Positions 9,327-19,117 of a stretch of DNA of 64,000 bases are shown here, in pieces (position 1 is the first letter of the stretch; every line of letters begins with the position of its first letter). Made by a program: the position numbers and the translations under genes. The notes beneath the pieces were generated by a model that worked only from the letters and a program-made list of their open reading frames with translations, searched no databases and had not been told where the DNA came from. Source of the stretch: Crithidia fasciculata (lineage: Eukaryota; Euglenozoa; Kinetoplastea; Trypanosomatida; Trypanosomatidae); the NCBI GenBank assembly GCA_000331325.2, contig CM003429.1, positions 837,001 to 901,000 of the forward strand. Direction: 5' to 3'.

Positions 9327-12300
9327 ATGAACTTTCAAGACCCCTTTGCGAACGACTTGAGCAACTTCCGCTCCCTCGCTGCGGGACTGCGGCAGAGCGG
9401 GGCGTCCTCCTCCCCCACGGGCGGCAACGCCAACAACAGCAACGTTGGCCGAGGTGCTGCCGCGTTTCTCGCTTCCCCCGTCTCCTCCCTCGCTCCCTCC
9501 ACGCGAGGTCAGCTCGGTGCCGCGTCGGCCTCACCGCTCCTGGGCGGGGCAGCCAGTGAGGCGTCTCTCTTCCCGCCGTCGTCGAACCCTGCACCAGTTG
9601 CAGGCCGACGTGCACTGGCCACCACGCCTAGCGCGGCCTCTCCGCTCTCCGCGGCGCCGTCGAGTGTGCCACCGAGTGGGCAAGGCAATGCCCCTGTTTC
9701 TCCCTGCTTCACATCACCACCGCCACCACCGCCGACACAGACTGCTGCTGCGTCCCCTCTTGCGTGGCTCGATGACGTCGACCCTTCTCCTCCTCCTCCT
9801 CCGCAGCAGCAGCTTCCGCCGCCGCCCGCCTCTCGTCGAGCGGGTCAGACACCCATGCCCGCATCCCTCCCTCCTGCTTTCCCTCCGACGAGTGCACAGG
9901 CAGCGTCGGGCTTGCCGTCCTTCCTGGACTTCGACGCCGCAGATGGAGCTGCAGGAGCCGGCGTCGCGCCACCGTCGGCACAATTACTTGGCCCGCGTGG
10001 AGCTGCAGGGAACACCGTCTCTCCCATTCCCTCAACAGCAGCAGCTGCGACACCTGCTGTGGACAGCGCGGCTGCGGAGGCGGAGCGGCAGCGAAGAGAG
10101 TTGCGCGATCTTAACGCGACGCTGGACGCACTCGCGGCAGAGCAGCAGCGACTCGAAGAGCGTCTCGACACCCGCGAGGTAAAGGAGGAGACGGAGCTGC
10201 TTGCTCTTGAGACGAGCGTCATGACCAAGACAAACGAGTTGGCCGAAAAAGAGGAAGAGCTGGCGGCGAAGCGCATCGAGCTGGCGCAGCACACGGCAGA
10301 GCGGCTGACAGCGCTGTCGAGTCGCTACGGGCGTGAGATGGAGGCTCAAGCAGCGGAGGTGCGGTCGCTTGACGGGGCAAGGTATGAGAAGCAGCTGCAG
10401 AACGTGCGAAGCCAGCTGAAGACGGTAGAGGAGTCCGTGAGGGGTCTGCGTGAGCAGGCGGCCCTAGCCGTGGCGATGGAGCCCTTCAGTGAGACGGGTG
10501 TTCGCGTCGCCGTCGCAGCTGCCACGTCGGAGGCGGCAGGTGGGGAAGGCTCCGCTTCTGGGCAAATAGAGGAGTCAATGGAGGGAAGCGTTGCAACGTT
10601 GTCATTGGAGAGAGGGCTGGAAAAGGCAGTGGAGCTGCTGCGTGTCTACTGCGACCAGCGCCTCAACCACGCGCGCAGCCGTCTCGTCGACTACGTCCAC
10701 ACCGAGTCCCTCGAGGCCGCGCATGCCGTCCGACGCACCCGCGAGCAGTCGTGGGCCGACGACGCCTTACATCACAAGACGCTTTTCAACCAGTACATGG
10801 TAGACATGATGCAGCGCTACATGGTTTTCTACAAGGAGCGGGCGTCACTGAAGCAGCAGAACATCACGTCTCTTCAGGCGGAGCTGCAGAGCACCGCGGC
10901 AGAGCTCCGCCGGCGCGCCGCGGCTCGACTACAGGAGTTGCTGGCTAACGTGACGGCGAAGATGTCACTGTCGGCATCGCGTCAGACGAAGTCAGCCGAG
11001 GAGGCGAAGCGCATGCTCCATCAGAAGATGCGGGCGGTTGTGGAGGCGGATGCAGCGGCGGCAGTGGCGCAGCGCAAGGAGCTGGAGAGCCGTCTGCTCA
11101 TCGAGGCCCAGTCACGGCGGCAGCGACTGGTGGCGGAGGAGCAGGCGCTGCTTGATCAGCTGCACCGCCTGCGCCACTCCAGCGAGGCGGCTGCGCGAGA
11201 CAACTTTCAGAGCCTGCTGGACGCCGCGACGTCGTCTGGTGTGTCGCTGGCGCAGTCGCTGGAGGTGGAAGTGGCGAGTTTGAAGGCGCGTGTGGCGGAG
11301 AAGGTGCAAGGAGATGCGGCATCCTTGACGGCGCTGCGCACGGCGTCCAGCACGGCGCACATGCACGCCGAAGAGCTCCTCCACGTGGTGCGTCGCTCAC
11401 TGGGTGCAGAAGCGGCACAGCAACACTCTCTCTCCTTGTCGCACCAGCGCTGCGATGAAATGCGTGGCGAGTTGCTTGTGAAGCTACGCGAGGATGTCGT
11501 GGGGCAGCTACAGCAGAGTCGGTGTGCCCAACACGCCCATCAGCTACGCATTGACGCGCAGCGCAAGATGTGGGAGGCCGCACACCGGCAGAACCTCGCC
11601 GCTGCGTGCTCGCTGCTGTTGCCCGTCTCCGGCAGCACCGCCGGCACCGCAGATGCGCAGTACGCCGTGGAGACGTACGCCGCACCGCAGGACGCTGTCT
11701 CTGTTGCGCTGCTCGATGTCCTGCGCGACAAGCTGCAGAGCCGCGATGATGCCCGCCGCCGCCTTCTTCAGGAGCGCAGAGCTTCGTCCACGCGGTGCCA
11801 TCGTCTAATCGAGGGCGTGCGAGAGCAGCGTGAGGTGGTGCAAACAGCGTGGGACGATGTGTGGACGTCCTCGCAGACGCAGCAGGCGCAGCACCGTGTC
11901 TCGCACGAGGTGCAGCTGGAGGTGGAAAAGGCGCGCGTCAGCGTCGCGGCGCAGCAGCAAGCAGCTGAGCGGGAGCGCCGGCAGATCGCACGCGAATGCC
12001 GCCGCATCGCTGACGTGACGCGCCGCCTGCAGACTGAGGCTGCGGAGTGTGGCGTGAACCGCGATCAGCTCTGTGCCCCACCCGAAGTACTGGAGGCTGC
12101 TGTTGCTGCGGCGGTGGTGCCGTCGTCCTCTGCTGCCTTTCTGCGTCCCGTGGACGCCGCCACCATCAACCAGCTTCCCAGCGCGAGCAAGTTCACCACC
12201 GTGCACGCCTCCACAAACACCGTTGCCGCAGCAGCACCGGCGGCACACGGCGCGGAGGCCGCGGCGTCACGTGCGGCAGCGGCACCTCTCTCCTTTGATT

Positions 12301-13007
12301 CCTCCCCGCTTCCTCTTCCCCCACCAAACGTCAAAGCGGCAACGGCGGCTGCGCAGCAGCTCGGCAGTGCGCTGGACGTGGCGGAGACAAGCAACGCGAC
12401 AGCGACGCAGCCGTGGTCCTCTGCACTCTTGCGAGCAGAGCGCCTTCTCTCGTCCTCCAACGCTGACGACACCGATGTATTGCCCCGTTCTGCGCCACGG
12501 TCTTCCATGGTGGCCGACGGCGACACCCGTCCGTCTGTTGGGCCAGATACGAAGAGCAGCAGCAGCAGCAGCGGTTGTAGTGGCAGTCGTGAACAGCGTG
12601 GCGGCGATGGCGCGGCAGCCTCGACCTCGCCGAGCCCCAATACAGAGGAGAAGCACCGCAGCTCCGCCAGTTCCCGCGGGCTTGACATCCCACCCCACAT
12701 GATCTCCTCCACCTGGCAGAACACCAGCGAGACGGCGCCGCGGGAGCGTCGCACACGGCTCTCTGCTGATGCCGCTGCCGCGTCCCTTTGGCGGCTGCAG
12801 CAGCTGCCGAGTCGCACCTCTGCCCTCGGCGAGACGTGGTCCACGCTGGAGGAGTTCGGCAGCGGCGTTGGCCGGCCGAGCTCGGCGCTGCGAGATCGGC
12901 AAATAGCCCTGGAGGAGGGGACGACGCTGAGTTTTGATGACTCGACCAACTTTGTGGAGTTGCTGTCGTGCAGCGACTCGCCGGCGTCTTCGCACCGTGC
13001 CTACTGA
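9327..13007 (+). CDS. Large coiled-coil protein with low-complexity ends (1,226 aa)
   Basis: I do not recognise a named family. Residues 1-240 are Pro/Ala/Ser-rich low complexity (MNFQDPFANDLSNFRSLAAG, then poly-Pro runs). From about 250 to 900 the sequence is a near-continuous heptad-rich coiled coil, beginning ELRDLNATLDALAAEQQRLE. It includes a less repetitive patch around LLRVYCDQRLNHARSR and FNQYMVDMMQRYMVFYKERA that may be the functional core. Residues 900-1226 return to Ala/Ser-rich disorder. There are no membrane segments. The architecture (disordered N-terminus, long central coiled coil) resembles ciliary or basal-body scaffold proteins such as FBF1, but that is only an impression. 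The ATG at 9327 is the first in-frame ATG; the frame stays open upstream only by chance, without an ATG. Confidence 0.8.
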   Translation: MNFQDPFANDLSNFRSLAAGLRQSGASSSPTGGNANNSNVGRGAAAFLASPVSSLAPSTRGQLGAASASPLLGGAASEASLFPPSSNPAPVAGRRALATTPSAASPLSAAPSSVPPSGQGNAPVSPCFTSPPPPPPTQTAAASPLAWLDDVDPSPPPPPQQQLPPPPASRRAGQTPMPASLPPAFPPTSAQAASGLPSFLDFDAADGAAGAGVAPPSAQLLGPRGAAGNTVSPIPSTAAAATPAVDSAAAEAERQRRELRDLNATLDALAAEQQRLEERLDTREVKEETELLALETSVMTKTNELAEKEEELAAKRIELAQHTAERLTALSSRYGREMEAQAAEVRSLDGARYEKQLQNVRSQLKTVEESVRGLREQAALAVAMEPFSETGVRVAVAAATSEAAGGEGSASGQIEESMEGSVATLSLERGLEKAVELLRVYCDQRLNHARSRLVDYVHTESLEAAHAVRRTREQSWADDALHHKTLFNQYMVDMMQRYMVFYKERASLKQQNITSLQAELQSTAAELRRRAAARLQELLANVTAKMSLSASRQTKSAEEAKRMLHQKMRAVVEADAAAAVAQRKELESRLLIEAQSRRQRLVAEEQALLDQLHRLRHSSEAAARDNFQSLLDAATSSGVSLAQSLEVEVASLKARVAEKVQGDAASLTALRTASSTAHMHAEELLHVVRRSLGAEAAQQHSLSLSHQRCDEMRGELLVKLREDVVGQLQQSRCAQHAHQLRIDAQRKMWEAAHRQNLAAACSLLLPVSGSTAGTADAQYAVETYAAPQDAVSVALLDVLRDKLQSRDDARRRLLQERRASSTRCHRLIEGVREQREVVQTAWDDVWTSSQTQQAQHRVSHEVQLEVEKARVSVAAQQQAAERERRQIARECRRIADVTRRLQTEAAECGVNRDQLCAPPEVLEAAVAAAVVPSSSAAFLRPVDAATINQLPSASKFTTVHASTNTVAAAAPAAHGAEAAASRAAAAPLSFDSSPLPLPPPNVKAATAAAQQLGSALDVAETSNATATQPWSSALLRAERLLSSSNADDTDVLPRSAPRSSMVADGDTRPSVGPDTKSSSSSSGCSGSREQRGGDGAAASTSPSPNTEEKHRSSASSRGLDIPPHMISSTWQNTSETAPRERRTRLSADAAAASLWRLQQLPSRTSALGETWSTLEEFGSGVGRPSSALRDRQIALEEGTTLSFDDSTNFVELLSCSDSPASSHRAY

Positions 13008-13377
13008 GGTGGTCAGAGGACACATCTGATGCCAGAAATAAAAAAAAGAAGGAAAACGACTAAATCACCACATCCGCACACGCGACCGCTTCTTCGACTC
13101 CGCGTACGTCGTCCGCTTCTGCGAATGCCATGAACCCCAACTCGAAAAAGAATCAAAAGCTGACCGCAAGAGAGTTGCTTTCAAAAAAAAATATGTTTTG
13201 CTAAGCATTCCGCTTCTCCTCACCAACGCTTTCCTCTTTGTACTCGCGTTTCCTGTTTTCTCCGTCATTCGTTCCTACACCACCTTACATGCACATGTCA
13301 GGTACGCAAAGAAAAAAAAAGAACTGTGCATCGCAGTCGTACCTGAAATCTTGACCGCTTCTGCAAGAGAAGGCGGT
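13008..13377 (+). other. Spacer with predicted SL acceptor
   Basis: A pyrimidine-rich stretch (about 13207-13292) precedes TCAG at 13298-13301. The remaining 5' UTR of about 76 bases contains an A-run and no upstream ATG. No gene is seen. Confidence 0.5.
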
Positions 13378-13971
13378 ATGCAGGTTCCTGCGGCGGCAAA
13401 CACGAGCGCCAGCCCGGCGCCCGTCATTTCCAACAAGCCCTCTGGGCGGCAGATCCCCTACGAGGAGATCTACAAAGCCGCGAAGTGCAGCGTGCTGACC
13501 GACTTCTACCGCGAGAAGCGCTACCTTGATACCCGCCGCAGAATCGCGGAGAGGGGAGAGGACGTGCTGGTCATTCCCATCGGCGCAGATGGCGAGGCCT
13601 CCGCGGCGCTGGTGCGGGCAAGCACATCTCGCATGCTGAAGGAGCACGGCAGCGCGTCGTGGAGCGCCTTTCTTTACCAGTCCGGTGTCTACGGCCTCAC
13701 CGGCATCAGTTCCATCGCCACCGCCATCGCCCTGTACATTGGCATCTACCACAACCGGCTCATGCTGCCGATTGTGCCGATGGGGGCTGCGGTGACGTGG
13801 CGCATGTGGGGCGTCGTGGAGGATGTCTGGAATGAGCAGCGCTACATCGACAACGCGGCGAAGTTGCGAGAGGAGCGGCAGGGCAACCCGATGAACGCCG
13901 TGGTGAAGCGGCGACGCAAGTTCGATGCCACAGCCGAGGAAGCGGAGCCCGTCGCGGAGTTGCTGGAGTAG
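13378..13971 (+). CDS. Small putative two-pass membrane protein (197 aa)
   Basis: No family is recognised. The N-terminal 100 residues are soluble and helical (EIYKAAKCSVLTDFYREKRY). Two adjacent hydrophobic segments follow, about residues 104-124 (YGLTGISSIATAIALYIGIY) and 127-148 (RLMLPIVPMGAAVTWRMWG), joined by a short HN-R turn, a typical membrane hairpin. The tail is basic then acidic (VVKRRRKFDATAEEAEP). The size and hairpin would suit a mitochondrial inner-membrane or assembly protein, but nothing here proves location. ATG 13378 is the only Met before the conserved-looking region; upstream in-frame codons are T-rich UTR. Confidence 0.75.
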   Translation: MQVPAAANTSASPAPVISNKPSGRQIPYEEIYKAAKCSVLTDFYREKRYLDTRRRIAERGEDVLVIPIGADGEASAALVRASTSRMLKEHGSASWSAFLYQSGVYGLTGISSIATAIALYIGIYHNRLMLPIVPMGAAVTWRMWGVVEDVWNEQRYIDNAAKLREERQGNPMNAVVKRRRKFDATAEEAEPVAELLE

Positions 13972-14781
13972 CACGTGAAGCTTCTTTTGTTTTGGCGCGG
14001 ATGGTGATGGAATCCATTGTTGTTTTACCTCAGGTCCCCGCTTTCTGCTGGGCAACTCTTCTTTATTTTATGTCTCTCTTTCTCTCACACACACACAAAC
14101 AAATCCGCCGCGCAAGCTGCATCAAAAAAAAAAAAAGAGGAATCGAAGCGACGATGTGTGGCGACGGATGCGGGAACCGCCTCTTCTTTTCGTGTGGACG
14201 CTGCCGCAGTATGTGTGTGTGTGAACGCTCTTGAGAGACGCGCCTTCGTGACCAGCGCAATCGTTTCAATTTAGGTCGAACTCTATGGGTGGGGCAACTG
14301 TTTCCTTTTCCCCGTCCCTTTATCTCACTCTACGAGACTGCATTCCCAATGGACCGCGTGCTTTGGCCGTCACCGCCGAATTCTGCCACCCTTCTCTGTC
14401 AAATTGCCTCATTCGCTCTTCTTACTTCTCCTCATATTGCTTTCGACTAACCTCCGCTGTAGTGTCTTTTTTTTTTTCGACTTTAAAACAGGGTGAGCTA
14501 ATTTTTACTATTATTCATAATACGCGCTCGCTCGCATTCACACAAACACACACGCTTACCCACAAGCCGGCACACAGGCAGGTGCAGAAAAAAATAAGGA
14601 AAGCAAAAAAAGGTGGATTAGGAATCATTCCTCGCTGCACTTAAAACGCTATTGCGGGTGCGGTGTCTCTTCACAGGTGTCAACTACTCTTTTTTTTTTT
14701 CTCTACCCTTCCGTCTTCTTGTTGCAGTAGAAGACGCAACTCTTATTTTATCTTTCTTCCGTGTCTGTGTGGTTGTCCCAA
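13972..14781 (+). other. Spacer with predicted SL acceptor
   Basis: It contains several T-runs and A-runs (an A12 run near 14125, a T-run at 14689-14700). The tract at 14689-14722 leads to GCAG at 14724-14727, leaving a 5' UTR of about 54 bases with no upstream ATG. Short ORFs here have UTR-like composition and are not called. Confidence 0.5.
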
Positions 14782-16782
14782 ATGGAGAAAGTGGTGCTCA
14801 CCACGTACAGGAAGCTGTACCGCATGTGTCGGCGTGTCGACGCGAGTGTGGCGATGCGCACCCAGCTCGTTTGCTGCCCCCTGCAGGTGTACGACCACCG
14901 CTTAATGGAGTGGCAAACCTTCGACCTCGCGCAGATGGACTGGGCAGAGTCCCGCTCCTACCTCGACGCCCTTATTCGCCGCCTGAACAACGGCAGTCCG
15001 CAGTACATTCCCCCGCTGCCAGAAGAGGTGACGCGGGCTGTGGAGGACTACAAGGTGCAGTGTGCTTCTTTCTTTGCCGAGGAGGAGCGCAACGCTGCCG
15101 CTGCTGCGGAGAAGGAAAGGGCAGAAGCAACGAGGGAAAGCGCAACGGACAGCAGCGGCGCGGCCTCGACGTCGAGCGACGCTGCCTCTGGCACCGGCCG
15201 TGGCGCTGCCGTTCCGCTGAATGTACTGCCCTACAGCAAGCTCGTCGTGGCACTACGCCAAGTCTATGAAGAGACACCTTTTTCTGTCGCCAACATCGCC
15301 AACGGCTTTGCCGTCGTGAAGGAGCTGCAGTACGTCTGCGACCTCGACGAAGCTGGTCGTGCCAACCTCGTACTGCTGAGCCCCGCACCAGCTGAGAAGA
15401 CCGCGCCGTTCTCGGCGCTGAACGAGATCCCTCGTCTGCAGCGGGCTCTCGATGTGGCGCCGTTGCACAACTCCCTCATGAATGGCCTGAGCGCCGAGCA
15501 GCGCGTCTCGCTGGACCTGCAGTCGCGGCAGGCGCGGCGGCGGGCAGCGCGAAAGATGCAAAACGGCCCGGCAGCGTCGATGGCGGCGGCGACGGCGGCA
15601 GCGGCTGCGGGTGTGTCGCACGGGCGTCGGGAGGCTGGCAACGCTTTTGACGAGGCTCCAGACCTCGAGGAGGAGATGGAGATCATGGAGGAGGAGGAGG
15701 GGAGCGTGGAGGGGGCGGAGGGAGAGGTGGACCTGAGTGACCGCGTTGAGGGCGACGCGCCACTCGAAGAGGCTGCTGCTACTGCTGCTGCTGCAGCACA
15801 GGCTGGCGAGGACGTGAGCGCCGGTCTCCCCACCCACGCCGAGCTCATGGAGGAGCCAAAGCAGGTGCAGCTTCTCCTCTCTCACCCCACCGCTCGCGGC
15901 TTCTTCCGGCGCACCGCACTGCTGATGGTGCGCCACGTCACGCACGAGTCGGCCGCCTTTGTGCTGAACAAGCCCCTGCGCAACGATGAGGGCGTTGAGA
16001 TGTCCATCGAGGCCACGGTGCGGCTCGGCCGCGTCCACCCCATCTTTCGGCGCTTCCTCACGCAGCACACGCTCATGATCGGCGGCCCCGTCATGTCCGG
16101 CAGCTCCTTCGACGAGAGCATCTTTCTTCTGCACCGCGTGCCGGGCATCCCTAACGCACTGCCGCTCGGGTCGGGCCTGTGGATGGACGGCGACCTCGAC
16201 GTTCTCATGACGAAGCTCGAGGCGAAGGAGGCGTCTGCCGAGGACGACATCGTGGTGTTGTGCGGCTTCGCTGGCTGGGGCGTGGAGCAGCTGAAGGGGG
16301 AGCTGGGCAACGGCTACTGGGTCGTCGCCAGCGGTCCGAGCGAGGAGCCGGCCATTGGTGCCTTTGTCATGTCGCTGGCGCAAGGGACGACGGGACGTCA
16401 CGGGCCGGTGGTGGTGAGTGGTGAGACGCAAGCAGCAGCAACAGCATCCGCAGCGCCTGCACCCACCACCAACAGCGCTGATGGCGGTAGTGAACCTGCA
16501 CCTGCTGCTGCTTCTGCAGAAGAATCAACGGAAAATTTGGAGGAGGCGCCAGCGGGTCCGGCCAGCATCGTCGCAGAGGCGCAGCGCGCGGCGGACGCGG
16601 CGGCAGCGCGCGCCATCCCGTCCCTCAAGCACCGTCGCCGTCGCGCTGAGGCGGGCAAGGGGAGGAGCAGCCGCGTCGAGACGCTGTCGTGGGTGCGCGC
16701 GTATGCGTCGCTTGGCTCGCCCTACGCAGACATGGCGATGAATCAAAAGGCGTACGCGAAGGACGACGACTTTCAAGAGTGA
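14782..16782 (+). CDS. DUF179 (AlgH/YqgE, COG1678) domain protein with LYR-like N-terminus (666 aa)
   Basis: Residues about 363-520 match bacterial YqgE/AlgH (UPF0301). They contain LLLSHPTARGFFRRTALLMV, the FVLNKPL box, MIGGPVMSG, the LHRVPGIPNA segment, LWMDGDLDVLM and the closing CGFAGWGVEQLKGEL-G-YWVV. The first 20 residues (MEKVVLTTYRKLYRMCRRVD) carry an LYR tripeptide at 12-14 in a basic amphipathic helix. This resembles LYR-motif proteins, which act in mitochondrial Fe-S and respiratory-complex assembly. An acidic, Ala-rich linker (about 285-355, with EEEMEIMEEEEG) separates the parts, and the C-terminal 130 residues are low complexity then basic. The biochemical role of DUF179 is unresolved. 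The product is roughly 3.5 times the length of the bacterial protein. ATG 14782 is the first ATG after the predicted acceptor. Confidence 0.85.
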   Translation: MEKVVLTTYRKLYRMCRRVDASVAMRTQLVCCPLQVYDHRLMEWQTFDLAQMDWAESRSYLDALIRRLNNGSPQYIPPLPEEVTRAVEDYKVQCASFFAEEERNAAAAAEKERAEATRESATDSSGAASTSSDAASGTGRGAAVPLNVLPYSKLVVALRQVYEETPFSVANIANGFAVVKELQYVCDLDEAGRANLVLLSPAPAEKTAPFSALNEIPRLQRALDVAPLHNSLMNGLSAEQRVSLDLQSRQARRRAARKMQNGPAASMAAATAAAAAGVSHGRREAGNAFDEAPDLEEEMEIMEEEEGSVEGAEGEVDLSDRVEGDAPLEEAAATAAAAAQAGEDVSAGLPTHAELMEEPKQVQLLLSHPTARGFFRRTALLMVRHVTHESAAFVLNKPLRNDEGVEMSIEATVRLGRVHPIFRRFLTQHTLMIGGPVMSGSSFDESIFLLHRVPGIPNALPLGSGLWMDGDLDVLMTKLEAKEASAEDDIVVLCGFAGWGVEQLKGELGNGYWVVASGPSEEPAIGAFVMSLAQGTTGRHGPVVVSGETQAAATASAAPAPTTNSADGGSEPAPAAASAEESTENLEEAPAGPASIVAEAQRAADAAAARAIPSLKHRRRRAEAGKGRSSRVETLSWVRAYASLGSPYADMAMNQKAYAKDDDFQE

Positions 16783-17612
16783 GGGTGCGATGCTATTGGT
16801 GCGCGGTGTTGTCTCGTGCTTCGCGTACATGTGGGAAATACGGGCTGTTGACGGGCCTTTTTTTTCCTTCCTGCGCTTCTTAGCTCACAACAAATTGGAA
16901 ACTTGGAAAGCTGCAAAAGCAATGAACCTTTTTTTGTTTTTTTTTTTGTTTCCTCTTCCTCTCTCCTCCTCTGTCTTTGGTGGGCGGAGTGCTCTGCGTC
17001 GATGACGGTATTTACATTTCGATCTTGTAACGATAGTCTTAACAAAAGGAATATAAAAGAGAAAAAGGAGCAGGAGCGCGATTGCCCTTTTTTTTTTGCT
17101 GCACGACCCACTTCAGCAATGCATCGGAAAGGCGAGATATTCGAGCTCCTTTCTTGGTAGAGGTTCGTGCAGCATGGCGCGCTCTGACTGTGATAGCTCT
17201 TGGAGAGTCTTGACCTCTTGTTCTCTCTTCGTGTACTCACATTTGAGGTGCGCCTCTGAAGATTTGTGTTTTTTCTTTTCACAATGTGTGTGTGATTGGC
17301 GCTTGCGTTGCCACGCCATACTGCCTTTTGCGTCTCCTTCTTTCTCTCTCCTTTAATACACCACGTACTCTTTTCTTCTTTTTCCTTCCCATGTCTCCCT
17401 CCCTCTCTCTTTCTTTAATGCTGTTCACCACGAACACATGACGCCGCACCCGCTCCTCATATTCCTCCCCTCCAAATACAAACGCCTCTGCTTCTCATCC
17501 TTTTTCTTCTCTTTGTCCAAAAAACAAACGCCACTTCACGTACAGTGTCTGTTTAGACCCTTCTGTAGATCAGAGCAGATCTTTCCGAACCAGAAACACT
17601 CTCATCTCAACC
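16783..17612 (+). other. Spacer with predicted SL acceptor for eL18
   Basis: A pyrimidine-rich region (17330-17520) precedes ACAG at 17542-17545, leaving a 67-base 5' UTR without an upstream ATG. The long CT-rich tract fits a highly expressed ribosomal-protein transcript. No gene is seen. Confidence 0.55.
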
Positions 17613-18209
17613 ATGGGCGTCGATCTGACCGGCATCTCGAAGAAGAGCCGTGTGATTCGTCACCACACGTACTCGACGAACCCGTACATCAAGCTTCTCA
17701 TCAAGCTGTACAAGTTCCTCGCGAAGCGTACGAGCTCTGCCTTCAACAAGGTCATCTACCAGCGCCTGGTGAAGAGCCGCAGCAACCGTGCCCCGATCTC
17801 GCTCAGCCGCATCGCTGTCGTCATGAAGCGCAAGGCCGTCTTCACCGAGAAGAGCAAGAAGGCGCCGATCGCCGTCATCGTCGGCGACGTGCTGGATGAT
17901 GTGCGTATGGCCCGCATCCCGGCGCTCCGCGTGTGCGCGCTGCGCTTCTCCAAGGGTGCCCGCCAGAGCATCGTCGCCGCTGGCGGTGAGTGCCTGACCT
18001 TCGATCAGCTCGCCATGATCGCGCCGACCGGCAAGAACACCTACCTGATGCGCGGGCGCAAGTCTGGCCGCGAGTCCGTCAAGCACTTCGGTGCCTCTGG
18101 CGTGCCCGGCAGCCACGCCAAGCCGCACGCGTCGAACCGCGGCAAGGAGACCAAGCGTGGTCGCCGCGCGGGTCGCGCCTACAAGCGCAAGGCCTTCCGC
18201 CACGTCTAA
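17613..18209 (+). CDS. RPL18: 60S ribosomal protein eL18
   Basis: The 198-residue product begins MGVDLTGISKKSRVIRHH. It has the diagnostic eL18 features: NPYIKLLIKLYKFLAKRT, NRAPISLSRI, the VGDVLDDVRMARIPALRVCA block, GGECLTFDQLA, LMRGRKSGRE and the basic C-terminus HFG..PGSHAKPH. It is near full length (about 188 in human) with a slightly longer basic tail. It is a component of the large cytosolic subunit. The start is in strong context (AACCATGG) and is the first ATG after the predicted splice acceptor. Codon choice is strongly biased, as expected for an abundant protein. Confidence 0.98.
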   Translation: MGVDLTGISKKSRVIRHHTYSTNPYIKLLIKLYKFLAKRTSSAFNKVIYQRLVKSRSNRAPISLSRIAVVMKRKAVFTEKSKKAPIAVIVGDVLDDVRMARIPALRVCALRFSKGARQSIVAAGGECLTFDQLAMIAPTGKNTYLMRGRKSGRESVKHFGASGVPGSHAKPHASNRGKETKRGRRAGRAYKRKAFRHV

Positions 18210-19117
18210 GCGTAGGGTTAGTCGTGAAGGTTTTCGGGATGTTGGGGCGGGTCTGCACGCCTGCGCACTGGCCAATCAGCGACAGGGGCGATACGGCGCG
18301 GGAGAGAGATACGGCGCGGAGGGAAACCGGCCACTGCGCCTTCCGTCTTGGTTGCGCGGTGTACGCTGCCTCCTCTCTACTGCGGTGTTCTCGTGTGCCG
18401 TTGCTGCGCTGCTGCTGCTGATGGGTTGGGCACGCATGGTGGTCTACATGTCCGACTGACATTCACCTTCTTTTTTTCTGAGTTTCACTCTTCTTTTTCA
18501 TTTCACGTTTACCAAAAAAACAACAACTAATAATAGAAGGCATCCGTTTTGCGACGACTGCTGCACGGCGCTGTGGTCGCTTCGACAGCGTACGTCGACG
18601 CGAGTGCACTACGGTGGCGAAGGCAAGAAGCTCACCTGCGTTGGCGCGTTCATCTAGCGATGCTGACAGTACTGGTGCGCCATGCACGTTTTCGCCATCG
18701 CGTTTGCGCAGCCTTTCTGCTAGTCATTGCGACGCATGGATTGTGGGTTGCTTTGACGTGCGAGGGATTGGTGGAAAAAGGCTGGTTGCTCGCAACTCGA
18801 CTGACCGCCTCGCTCGTCTAGCTTCCTGGCTCCGCTGTAGTTGTCTGTGACGAAAGCAGAAGCTGTTCCTCATATCTTTTCCCTAAATGCTAAATTTGTA
18901 GTTTCTCTGACACTTGACATCAATTTCTCACCTCCTTCTTCTCTCTTTTCTCTTTTCTCTCCTTAACCTTGATATTTACCTCTCTTCTTCCCTTCACCCC
19001 TCCACACACACATGCACATACTCTGTGCTCGTTCCCCCTTTTGCCCGCACTGCGTCAGATTTCGTGATCCACACACTCACTTTCTCTCCTTCTTTCACCA
19101 CCACCAATCCAACCACA
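18210..19117 (+). other. Spacer with predicted SL acceptor for eS12
   Basis: It contains the 3' UTR of eL18, an A-rich patch at 18513-18537, and a long CT tract (18928-19012). TCAG at 19055-19058 is the likely acceptor, leaving a 59-base 5' UTR without an upstream ATG. ORFs around 18549-18850 lack coding character. Confidence 0.5.

Noticed and set aside
18418-18462. Possible C/D snoRNA (CTGATGG ... CTGA) after eL18
   Set aside because: The C box deviates from RUGAUGA, no terminal stem is evident, and the spacing is too short for a convincing guide.
18549-18850. Two overlapping + ORFs of 78-90 codons between eL18 and eS12
   Set aside because: There is no recognisable motif, composition is mixed, and no nearby acceptor pattern supports a transcript.
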